A stretch of DNA of 64,000 bases, taken from positions 245,441 through 309,440 of the forward strand of contig DEBR01000002.1 of assembly GCA_002348615.1 (NCBI GenBank), written 5' to 3'. The stretch comes from Candidatus Saccharibacteria bacterium UBA2951 (GTDB taxonomy: Bacteria > Patescibacteriota > Saccharimonadia > Saccharimonadales > Saccharimonadaceae). The position numbers and the translations under genes were made by a program. Position 1 is the stretch's first letter; every line of letters begins with the position of its first letter. Positions 58,051-64,000 of the stretch are shown here, piece by piece. Under the pieces are notes generated by a model. It saw only the letters and a list, made by a program, of their open reading frames with translations, was not told the DNA's origin and did not search any database.

Positions 58051-58476
58051 TTAGATTCTATGACCTTCGCGAGCTTTGTTAGCCCAGACATCTGCTAGCT
58101 CGTTGTCTTCGTCACCATTATGTCCGCGGACCCATACGAGCGTTGCCTTTGATGACCGGAAGAGGGGGCAGACTTCTTGGACGATGTCGAGGTTTTTGAT
58201 TTCGCCGCCCTTCTTTTTCCAACCATTCGCTTCCCACGCCAAAGACCATTTGGTAATGACGTTGATCCAAAACTCGCTGTCGGTATAAACTTGGCATTCT
58301 TTACCGGCTGCGTGTTTAAGTGCGGCAATAATAGCAAAGCCTTCCATACGGATGTTGGTCGTTTCGCCGCCGCTAGGTTCAGTACCAAGCGCGACCGGTT
58401 GTTTGTTTAATATGACGGCGTAGCCGCCCGGGCCCGGGTTGGGACTGGCGCTGCCGTCGGTGTGATACATAAGCAT
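58051..58476 (-). CDS. rnhA: Ribonuclease HI
   Basis: This 141-aa protein has the D-E-D-D catalytic set: YHTDGSASPNPGPGGYAV (Asp), IRMEGFAIIAALKHA (Glu), VYTDSEFWINVITKW (Asp) and the last Asp in DEDNELADVWANKA, after RGHNGDEDN with its flexible His. It removes RNA from RNA-DNA hybrids. TATACT (rc 58483-58488) ends 6 nt before the ATG. Confidence 0.95.
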   Translation of the reverse strand: MLMYHTDGSASPNPGPGGYAVILNKQPVALGTEPSGGETTNIRMEGFAIIAALKHAAGKECQVYTDSEFWINVITKWSLAWEANGWKKKGGEIKNLDIVQEVCPLFRSSKATLVWVRGHNGDEDNELADVWANKAREGHRI

Positions 58477-58505
58477 TAGTAAAGTATAGCAATAAAAAAG
58501 TCCGT

Positions 58506-58537
58506 CTGGCGGGGTAAGCGAATGCCTACCCCGCCAG
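58506..58537 (-). terminator. Strong terminator of the GC-rich mini-gene
   Basis: On the minus strand CTGGCGGGGTA pairs with TACCCCGCCAG (arms 58506-58516 and 58527-58537), followed by ACGGACTTTTTT. It ends the 48-aa GC-rich gene. Confidence 0.9.
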
Positions 58538-58558
58538 TACGGAGACGGCCCGACGGGC

Positions 58559-58705
58559 TCAGACGCGCTGAGCGACCTGGTCGAGCTGGGCGTTGCGCCG
58601 GGCGGTCCGCTGCTCGTAGGCAGGGGTGCCGACCCACTTGGGCTCCTGCAAGAACAAGCCGATCGTGCCGGCGAGTGCGTCCATGACCACGTTGAGAATC
58701 TTCAT
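58559..58705 (-). CDS. 48-aa GC-rich small protein
   Basis: The ATG is preceded by GAAGGAG at 6 nt. The peptide is MKILNVVMDALAGTIGLFLQ, then EPKWVGTPAYEQRTARRNAQ and LDQVAQRV. It has an amphipathic or weakly hydrophobic head and a basic helical tail. Third codon positions are nearly all G/C (AAC GTG GTC ATG GAC), unlike its neighbours. A strong terminator follows. A 30-codon frame (58702-58794) ends with its TGA overlapping this ATG and might be a coupled leader. No family is recognised; transfer from a high-GC genome is probable. Confidence 0.6.
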   Translation of the reverse strand: MKILNVVMDALAGTIGLFLQEPKWVGTPAYEQRTARRNAQLDQVAQRV

Positions 58706-58951
58706 TGAAACTCCTTCGGGAAGTGTCCGGCAGGGCCGAACGGGCGTGTACGTCGTATGATATTAAACTCCTGGAAGGGCGGTTTTGCAAGCATAAATTT
58801 AATGAGTTTGTAGCTTTAAGCAAATATAGCCCGATGTTGCTACAACAACAAGTATTCGTTAGGTTAATAAAACGCTACCCCTGGTGTGTCACAAAATCAC
58901 AACACTCTATGGATAGCGGTTACGCAAAATATATTGTTATAATGAAATCCC

Positions 58952-60568
58952 ATGGATACGACAAACAGCCATGGGAACAAACAGGCCAAACAGAAATACA
59001 TATTTGTGACAGGCGGTGTCCTGTCGGGGGTAGGGAAAGGTATTACAGCTGCGAGTATCGGTTCGGTACTTCAAGCCAAAGGTGAATACGTTTCCATTCA
59101 AAAATGTGACCCGTATCTCAATGTAGATGCGGGTCTTTTGAATCCCGCGGAGCATGGCGAATGCTTCGTGACAAAAGACGGTGCCGAGACCGATTTGGAC
59201 CTTGGCCACTACGAGCGGTTCTTAGACATAGAGCTTACACAAAAGAACGCCAGTTTGGCCGGCCGAATTATGAGTGAGCTGATTGCCAGCGAACGGGCTG
59301 GTAAACTGAGCGGTAAGACGGTACAGCTTGTGCCGCATTTTACGTACGCTATTCAGGATAAAATCGTTGACGCGGCGGTCGGAGACGAGCGACCAAGTGA
59401 CGTACATATCGTTGAGATTGGCGGTACGGTGGGTGACTACGAAGGCTTGGCATTCGTCGAGGCCATACGTGAACTTGCCCAGCGGGTTGGTCGCGAAAAC
59501 TGCTTGTTCATTCATGTCGTTTACGTACCGTTCATTGGTACTTCTAAAGAATTTAAAACCAAACCGGCCCAGAACGCACTGCAGGACCTGCGTAGTTTTG
59601 GTATTTTTCCTGACGCCGTCGTGGTACGGACCGAGACGCCTGCGCCCGAAAACGTTGCACGAAAGATCAGTCTACTTAGCGGCGTACCGCAAAAATATAT
59701 CGTTGATATGCCGAACGTCGATACTGTTTACCGTATTCCAGAAATAATCGCCAACTCACCGCTTCATGAACTGCTGAGCACGTTTACTGGTAACAATCGG
59801 AAGCCGGAGCTTGGCAAGTGGGAGCGACTGATCGCCGCGGTTAACAGCACTCCTACGAAAACCGTTACTGTGGGAATGGTAGCAAAATACATGGAGACCG
59901 AGGACGCATACATCTGTGTGCTAGAAGCGTTAAAGGCAGCCGGCTGGACACTTGGCGTCGGGGTGAACATCAAATGGATCAATGCCGAAACAGCCTCGGA
60001 AACTGATTTTGACGAAGTAGACGCGTTGGTGGTTCCGGGCGGATTCGGCGAACGTGGCATAGAAGGCAAGATTGCCGCGGCGAATTACGCCCTGGAGCAC
60101 AAAAAGCCGTACCTTGGACTTTGTTTAGGTTTGCAGGTTTCGGTCATAGCGGCTGCACGCCGTGCAGGACTGACGGATGCTAATAGTACTGAATTCAACC
60201 CATCCACCGAACACGACGTGGTGTACATCATGGAAGGGCAGGCTGGCAAAGAATCGACCGGTGGCACGCTGCGGCTTGGTGATTACACGGCGGTGCTGAC
60301 CGACGGTTCGGTCGCGGCCAAAACATACGGCGCGACAGACATTATTGAACGTCACCGCCACCGCTACGAGGTGAACCAAAAATTCAAGGATGATATAGAA
60401 AAGGGCGGTTTGGTGATTTCCGGCACCTCGCCAGACGGCAAATTGGTGGAATACGTCGAAGCTGCCGACCACCCATACTTTTTGGCAACGCAGGCGCACC
60501 CGGAATTTCGTTCACGGCCATACAAGGCGCACCCGATGTTCCTGGGACTTATCAAGAGCGCTCTGTAG
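58952..60568 (+). CDS. pyrG: CTP synthase
   Basis: This 538-aa protein is full length. The synthetase domain has KYIFVTGGVLSGVGKGITAASIG and SIQKCDPYLNVDAGLLNPAEHGE. The glutamine amidotransferase domain has PYLGLCLGLQVSVI (nucleophile Cys) and HPEFRSRPYKAHP (His, Glu). It converts UTP to CTP with glutamine. TATAAT with an upstream TG (58938-58943) ends 8 nt before the ATG, implying a leaderless mRNA. It is the only clear pyrimidine gene here. Confidence 0.98.
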   Translation: MDTTNSHGNKQAKQKYIFVTGGVLSGVGKGITAASIGSVLQAKGEYVSIQKCDPYLNVDAGLLNPAEHGECFVTKDGAETDLDLGHYERFLDIELTQKNASLAGRIMSELIASERAGKLSGKTVQLVPHFTYAIQDKIVDAAVGDERPSDVHIVEIGGTVGDYEGLAFVEAIRELAQRVGRENCLFIHVVYVPFIGTSKEFKTKPAQNALQDLRSFGIFPDAVVVRTETPAPENVARKISLLSGVPQKYIVDMPNVDTVYRIPEIIANSPLHELLSTFTGNNRKPELGKWERLIAAVNSTPTKTVTVGMVAKYMETEDAYICVLEALKAAGWTLGVGVNIKWINAETASETDFDEVDALVVPGGFGERGIEGKIAAANYALEHKKPYLGLCLGLQVSVIAAARRAGLTDANSTEFNPSTEHDVVYIMEGQAGKESTGGTLRLGDYTAVLTDGSVAAKTYGATDIIERHRHRYEVNQKFKDDIEKGGLVISGTSPDGKLVEYVEAADHPYFLATQAHPEFRSRPYKAHPMFLGLIKSAL

Positions 60569-60581
60569 TAGTCACTATTGG

Positions 60582-60594
60582 CCTCTGTTATAAT
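60582..60594 (+). promoter_or_regulatory. Extended -10 promoter of argS
   Basis: CCTCTGTTATAAT: TG-T-TATAAT is an extended -10 (hexamer 60589-60594), ending 8 nt before the argS ATG. No -35 is evident. The same CCTCTGTTA string precedes tRNA genes at 24973-24986 (minus), 25655 and 26718. Confidence 0.65.
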
Positions 60595-60602
60595 TGTCAC
60601 CG

Positions 60603-62261
60603 ATGGATAAAATAGTCGCCAATGTGGTGAAAGACTTATACGATCTCGATGTCGAGGTCGTCTTAACGCGCCCCGAACCGCAGTTTGGCGATTACAGTAC
60701 GAATGTTGCTATGCAACTAGCTGGTCGGCTGCAAAAGAACCCGCGCGAGCTAGCGGACGAAATTGCTGGTAAGCTGAAGGAATCCGGCAAGTTCGCCGAC
60801 GCCAGCGTGGCCGGCCCCGGATTCATTAACCTGCGTCTAAGTGATGACATGTTAATGGCCGAGGCTCTTCGCGAACCTGCCAAGCCACTGTCCGGCAAAA
60901 CCGTCGTGGCCGAATACTCCGACCCGAACCCGTTCAAGGTACTTCATGCCGGGCACCTATATACGACCATCGTCGGCGACGCCATAGCGAGACTACTCGA
61001 ACAAGCTGGCGCGAATGTGCACCGTGTGAACTTTGGTGGCGACGTAGGACTGCACGTGGCGAAAAACATGTGGGCGATTATTAAGACCTTCGGCGGCATT
61101 CTGCCGGAAAAACTGGATGAACTTGAGAATGATTTACATGTTCGATCGGCCTGGTTAAGCGTCCGCTACGTCGAGGGCAACGAAGCCTATGAAACCGATG
61201 AAAATGCCAAGCAGGAAATCATCGAGCTGAACAAGCAGTTGTACCAGCTGACGGCCGACGACGATCACGATTCAAAGCTGGCTCAGCTTTATTGGAAGGC
61301 CAGAACGTGGAGTTACGACTACTTCAAGCTGTTTTACGACGAACTTGGAGTCGTGCAGTTTGAAAAGTATTACCCTGAAAGCGTGACGACCCCGACCGGC
61401 GTGGCGACCGTGAAGAAAGGTCTGGAAGACGGCGTGTACGAAATGAGCGATGGCGCCGTGGTGTTCAATGGTGAAAAGTACGGCCTGCATACCCGAGTTT
61501 TCATTAATTCGGAAGGATTGCCGACGTACGAAGCCAAAGATGTCGGCTTGATTATGCAAAAGTGGGCTGACTACAATTTCGACAAATCGATTATTATTAC
61601 CGGCAACGACATTGAGCAGTACATGAAGGTAGTGCAAAAGAGTATTGAGCAGTTCGAACCCGAGCTGGTAAAGCGCAGCGTGCACTTGACACACGGCAAC
61701 CTAAAGCTCGCCGGCGGCAAAAAGATGAGCAGCCGAAAGGGAACAGTACTACTTGCCCTTGACGTGCTGGCCGCTGCTCGCGACGCCCAGCGTACGCAGC
61801 ACGATGCGGCGAACGAATCCGCGGCACTAGGCGCGGTCAAGTACGCGTTCCTTCAAAACCGTATTGGCGGCGACATTGTATACGACCCGGACACGTCGGT
61901 CAGTCTGCATGGTAATTCCGGTCCGTATTTGCAGTATGCGTATGCCAGGGCCCGTTCAATCCGGGCAAAATCATCTGCCGAAGCTACTACGCCCAATACA
62001 TTGACGGAAGACGAGCGCTTGTTAGTCCAAAAGCTGGCACAGGCCGCTGAAGTCATGGAACGTGCCGCGGCAGAATTGATGCCGCACTTGGTGTGTAGCT
62101 ATTTGTACGAACTGGCCCAGGTATTCAACCGTTTTTATGAACGACAGCGTATTATTGGTGACGAACGCGAGGCCGAACGACTGTTTCTGGTCGAAGTGTA
62201 TGCCGATACGTTGAAGCGCGGTTTGAACGTGCTTGGTATCGACGCTCCCGAAAGAATGTAG
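60603..62261 (+). CDS. argS: Arginyl-tRNA synthetase
   Basis: This 552-aa protein starts at the ATG (MDKIVANVVKDLYDLDVEVV); an upstream TTG lies inside the promoter. It has the ArgS-type HIGH motif NPFKVLHAGHLYTTIVGDA, the region VHRVNFGGDVGLHV, the KMSKS-like GGKKMSSRKGTVLLALDVL and the C-terminal anticodon-binding domain ending LKRGLNVLGIDAPERM, preceded by FNRFYERQRII. It charges arginine, including the unusual tRNA-Arg(GCG) here. Confidence 0.97.
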   Translation: MDKIVANVVKDLYDLDVEVVLTRPEPQFGDYSTNVAMQLAGRLQKNPRELADEIAGKLKESGKFADASVAGPGFINLRLSDDMLMAEALREPAKPLSGKTVVAEYSDPNPFKVLHAGHLYTTIVGDAIARLLEQAGANVHRVNFGGDVGLHVAKNMWAIIKTFGGILPEKLDELENDLHVRSAWLSVRYVEGNEAYETDENAKQEIIELNKQLYQLTADDDHDSKLAQLYWKARTWSYDYFKLFYDELGVVQFEKYYPESVTTPTGVATVKKGLEDGVYEMSDGAVVFNGEKYGLHTRVFINSEGLPTYEAKDVGLIMQKWADYNFDKSIIITGNDIEQYMKVVQKSIEQFEPELVKRSVHLTHGNLKLAGGKKMSSRKGTVLLALDVLAAARDAQRTQHDAANESAALGAVKYAFLQNRIGGDIVYDPDTSVSLHGNSGPYLQYAYARARSIRAKSSAEATTPNTLTEDERLLVQKLAQAAEVMERAAAELMPHLVCSYLYELAQVFNRFYERQRIIGDEREAERLFLVEVYADTLKRGLNVLGIDAPERM

Positions 62262-62289
62262 TTGACCTCTGAAAGAATCGGCGTATAAT
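62262..62289 (+). promoter_or_regulatory. Promoter of the attenuated GC-rich gene
   Basis: TTGACC (62262-62267), a 16-bp spacer and TATAAT (62284-62289) overlap the argS stop region. Transcription should begin near 62297, leaving a leader that encodes a short peptide. Confidence 0.75.
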
Positions 62290-62307
62290 TTGGGAACAGG
62301 AATAACT

Positions 62308-62373
62308 ATGACGTGTATGCAACGACAATTCGGACTCATTCTCATCGTCCGCTTTGACGTGCCCTCGGCGTAG
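62308..62373 (+). CDS. 21-aa leader peptide of an attenuator
   Basis: The ATG has AGGA 6-9 nt upstream. The peptide begins MTCMQRQFG, has the aliphatic run LILIV, then RFDVPSA and TAG. Its last codons (62362-62370, CCCTCGGCG) form the first arm of an antiterminator, the classic place for a leader peptide. Branched-chain residues in the middle could sense charged Leu/Ile/Val tRNA (inference). Confidence 0.6.
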   Translation: MTCMQRQFGLILIVRFDVPSA

Positions 62374-62427
62374 TTTCCAGTTTCATACCGAATACGAAAC
62401 CGCCGAGGGAAACCTCGGCGGATTTTG
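62362..62427 (+). promoter_or_regulatory. Transcription attenuator (antiterminator/terminator switch)
   Basis: Segment 1 CCCTCGGCG (62362-62370) is fully complementary to segment 2 CGCCGAGGG (62401-62409). Segment 2, as CCGCCGAGG (62400-62408), also pairs perfectly with segment 3 CCTCGGCGG (62413-62421) across a GAAA loop followed by ATTTTGTT, an intrinsic terminator. The pairings exclude each other. A ribosome finishing the leader peptide hides segment 1 and lets the terminator form; stalling earlier would favour read-through. Confidence 0.7.
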
Positions 62428-62503
62428 TTGCGGCATGAAGCGAAGGTAGGACGGAAGGCGACAACGTGTCGTTTTCTGAGAACATCAACAATCAGGAGGA
62501 ACA

Positions 62504-62767
62504 GTGGCAGGAAGCAGGCCCGAAGTACGGCAGGACATCCTGGAGCGGCTGGAGCCGGGCGTGGTCGTTCACGGCCCGACGCTCGGGGACATCCGTGACA
62601 AGCTCGGGATCGCCCCGGAGGACGTCAGCAACACCCAGTTCAGCAAGGCGGTACGCAGCCTGCACTACAACCACGGGGCCCTGACCTACGGCCGCGACGG
62701 GAGCAGCGGCGCGTACCAGCAGAGCAGGGACCACTTCATCTGCCTGCGTCAGACCACCCACGTCTGA
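62504..62767 (+). CDS. 87-aa GC-rich protein, possible winged-helix DNA-binding
   Basis: The GTG start is preceded by a perfect AGGAGG 4 nt upstream. The sequence PEVRQDILERLEPGVVVHGPTLGDIRDKLGI, EDVSNTQFSKAVRSLHYN, HGALTYGRDGSSGAYQQ resembles a compact helix-turn-helix with a winged end. The family is not recognised. G/C fills most third codon positions. It lies behind the attenuator and before a 13-bp terminator, a self-contained regulated cassette unlike its surroundings, probably acquired from a high-GC genome. Confidence 0.65.
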   Translation: MAGSRPEVRQDILERLEPGVVVHGPTLGDIRDKLGIAPEDVSNTQFSKAVRSLHYNHGALTYGRDGSSGAYQQSRDHFICLRQTTHV

Positions 62768-62783
62768 CAGCAGGCACTCCTCA

Positions 62784-62832
62784 CCGAGGGGCGACCATGC
62801 GCGATGAGACCCATCGCCAGGTCGCCCCTCGG
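62784..62832 (+). terminator. Terminator of the GC-rich cassette
   Basis: CCGAGGGGCGACC (62784-62796) pairs with GGTCGCCCCTCGG (62820-62832); an inner GCGATG/CATCGC stem completes the hairpin. A T-rich stretch follows about 10 nt later. Confidence 0.8.
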
Positions 62833-62896
62833 GGCAACACTTCTTTTGAACAACTATTTCGGCTATAATCTCTCTTATAACAAGGGAGATTTTTGT

Positions 62897-63340
62897 ATGG
62901 CTACTGACAAACAGATTGCTGCGCAGGCTAAGCGCGAAGCGGCGAAGGCTCGCATAGAAGCCGCTAAGGCAAAGGCTGAGGCTGCTAAAGCCAAAGCGGC
63001 CGCACTTTCAGGCGGACGTGCCTCCGGATTTTTTAACTTTATTCGCGAACAAGGTGTCGTTGGCCTAGCGGTCGGTCTGGCGATTGGAACCGCCGCCGGG
63101 GCGAGCGTAAAGTCGATCGTCGACAACTTTATTTCGCCATTAGTGTCGCTGCTGACCCAAGGTGTCGACCTGAACAGCCTGAAGCTTGTTCTACAGGAAG
63201 CACACGGAACGAAGCCAGAGGTTGCGATAGGTTGGGGAGCTATCCTGTCGTCGCTTATCACATTGATTGCCACCGCATTGGTGATTTACTTTGTGATTCA
63301 CGGCGCCAAGCTCGACAGGATCGATAAGAAAAAGAGTTAA
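62897..63340 (+). CDS. mscL: Large-conductance mechanosensitive channel MscL, with KA-rich head
   Basis: This 147-aa protein starts at the ATG after AAGGGAG. The first 40 residues are an Ala/Lys repeat (AAKARIEAAKAKAEAAKAKA) absent from ordinary MscL and probably coiled coil. The MscL fold follows: FFNFIREQGVVGLAVGLAIG, GASVKSIVDNFISPLVSLL (TM1) and IGWGAILSSLITLIATALVIYFVI (TM2), with a short basic end. It opens under membrane tension to release solutes. TATAAT lies about 26 nt upstream. The extended head could change gating or anchor the channel. Confidence 0.9.
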   Translation: MATDKQIAAQAKREAAKARIEAAKAKAEAAKAKAAALSGGRASGFFNFIREQGVVGLAVGLAIGTAAGASVKSIVDNFISPLVSLLTQGVDLNSLKLVLQEAHGTKPEVAIGWGAILSSLITLIATALVIYFVIHGAKLDRIDKKKS

Positions 63341-63368
63341 GTCGTTCACGTTTTCAGCGGCTCAATCA

Positions 63369-63392
63369 TGCTATACTATATAAAGTATAGCA
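63369..63392. promoter_or_regulatory. Palindrome over the FMN-reductase -10 element
   Basis: TGCTATACT (63369-63377) and AGTATAGCA (63384-63392) are exact complements; the left arm contains TATACT as -10. It could be an operator, or a face-to-face promoter pair. Confidence 0.5.
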
Positions 63393-63414
63393 ACGAAATA
63401 GAAAGAGGAGCCGC

Positions 63415-63993
63415 ATGAAAATTGCAGTCGTAATAGGAAGTGTCCGTGAAGGCCGTGTAACTGACCGTTTAGCCAAATGGGTAACCGATGAAGCAGAAAA
63501 ACTTGCAGAGGTCGAAACGATTGATCTTAAGGATTACCCAATGCCGTTCATGGACGAACCAATCAGTCCGCGGTATAACCCAAACCGAACGCCTAAACCA
63601 GAAGTTAAAAAGTGGCTCGACAAAATTGCCGAGTTTGATGGCTATGTGTTCGTGACGCCGGAATATAATCGTACGACGTCGGGTGTACTGAAAAACGCGA
63701 TTGATTACCTTGACTTTCAAATGGAAAAGAAACCGGTAGCGCTGGTGGGTCACGGCTCATCCGGTGGTGCGCAGGCAATCGCGAGCCTTCGCATGGCACT
63801 TCCCGGCGTTGGTGCGATAACCGTACCTCAGGCACTGTTTTTTACTGATCGTATTGGCGAAGTCATTGACGAGGACGGCATGGTAAAGGAAGGTCTGAAC
63901 GAAGCTACCTCTGGCCAGCAAAATACCTTGAAAGCTCAAATGGAAACGCTTATCTGGTACGCACGAGCTTTAAAGGGCGCCCGCGAACAATAG
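63415..63993 (+). CDS. NADPH-dependent FMN reductase family
   Basis: This 192-aa protein starts at the ATG after AAGAGGAG. It has the flavodoxin-like reductase pattern: IAVVIGSVREGRVTDRLAKWV (FMN phosphate site), DLKDYPMPFMDEP, DGYVFVTPEYNRTTSGVLKNAIDYLD (hallmark) and PVALVGHGSSGGAQAIASLRMALP. Such enzymes reduce quinones, chromate or azo dyes, or supply reduced FMN. A perfect inverted repeat covers its -10, suggesting a dedicated regulator. The gene ends 7 bp before the window edge. Confidence 0.92.
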   Translation: MKIAVVIGSVREGRVTDRLAKWVTDEAEKLAEVETIDLKDYPMPFMDEPISPRYNPNRTPKPEVKKWLDKIAEFDGYVFVTPEYNRTTSGVLKNAIDYLDFQMEKKPVALVGHGSSGGAQAIASLRMALPGVGAITVPQALFFTDRIGEVIDEDGMVKEGLNEATSGQQNTLKAQMETLIWYARALKGAREQ

Positions 63994-64000
63994 GAGGCGT

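Noticed and set aside
1..64000. CRISPR array or insertion sequence
   Set aside because: No regularly spaced direct repeats, transposase or terminal inverted repeats were seen on reading through; the repeats present are palindromic and irregular.
1..64000. UGA recoding as in Gracilibacteria/Absconditabacteria
   Set aside because: TGA ends many genes at the expected length (for example the 1535-aa gene, groES and the GC-rich genes) and does not interrupt conserved proteins.

Overview
This window looks like a stretch of a Saccharibacteria (TM7)-type Patescibacteria/CPR chromosome next to the replication origin. The grounds are: a dnaA tail followed by dnaN; a large type IV secretion (T4SS) locus with several secreted cell-wall hydrolase domains; a tandem array of small VirB2-like pilins; many short CPR-style hypothetical proteins; a class I ribonucleotide reductase; FemAB and Mur-ligase genes; and no biosynthetic operons other than pyrG. 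Base composition is roughly balanced by eye. UGA is used as an ordinary stop, which argues against the recoded Gracilibacteria/Absconditabacteria. The taxonomic call is inference, because no rRNA is present.

Layout. 1-1460: dnaA 3' end, candidate oriC, dnaN. 1457-20440 (minus strand): T4SS block with two VirB6-like giants, a Ca-binding-type membrane protein, PrgI, a TraC-like protein, the VirB4 ATPase, a 1535-aa protein carrying two EEP nuclease domains and an M23 domain, a protein with GH43, phage-tail-lysozyme and CHAP domains, and an Ig-like membrane protein. 20562-23456 (plus): six consecutive pilin-like genes; a seventh lies at 25173-25586. 23583-28876: hsp20, comF, three tRNA-Ser, tRNA-Arg(GCG), two candidate structured RNAs and clusters of palindromic repeats. 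28938-37294: EEP hydrolase, a GC-rich foreign-looking gene, HIT protein, rlmH, valS, FemAB and tsaD (which carries a palindromic insertion). 37344-41618: Mur ligases, an amidinotransferase-fold enzyme and a second FemAB. 41647-43834: CIRCE-controlled groES-orf-groEL. 43914-49483: unknown protein, PGI/PMI, MacB-like ABC pair, tRNA-Ser(GGA). 49515-54247: nucleotidyltransferase and an NrdR-box-controlled RNR operon in which the redox CxxC tail appears to be a separate small protein. 54343-58476: CYTH, Nramp, XRE + ImmA/IrrE, small proteins, RNase HI. 58559-63993: GC-rich mini-gene, pyrG, argS, an attenuator-controlled GC-rich gene, mscL and an FMN reductase.

How the parts fit. The T4SS, pilins and hydrolases read as one surface apparatus for contact with, or penetration of, another cell. 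GH43 (arabinan-type) combined with peptidoglycan hydrolases would suit an actinobacterial host wall, and the nucleases would suit feeding on host nucleic acid; this is inference. Gene expression is unusual: at least 18 genes have a -10 hexamer ending 6-11 nt before the start codon, implying leaderless mRNAs, while operon-internal and GC-rich genes carry Shine-Dalgarno sites. Four convergent gene pairs share the same 4-bp TTAR stop overlap, showing extreme compaction.
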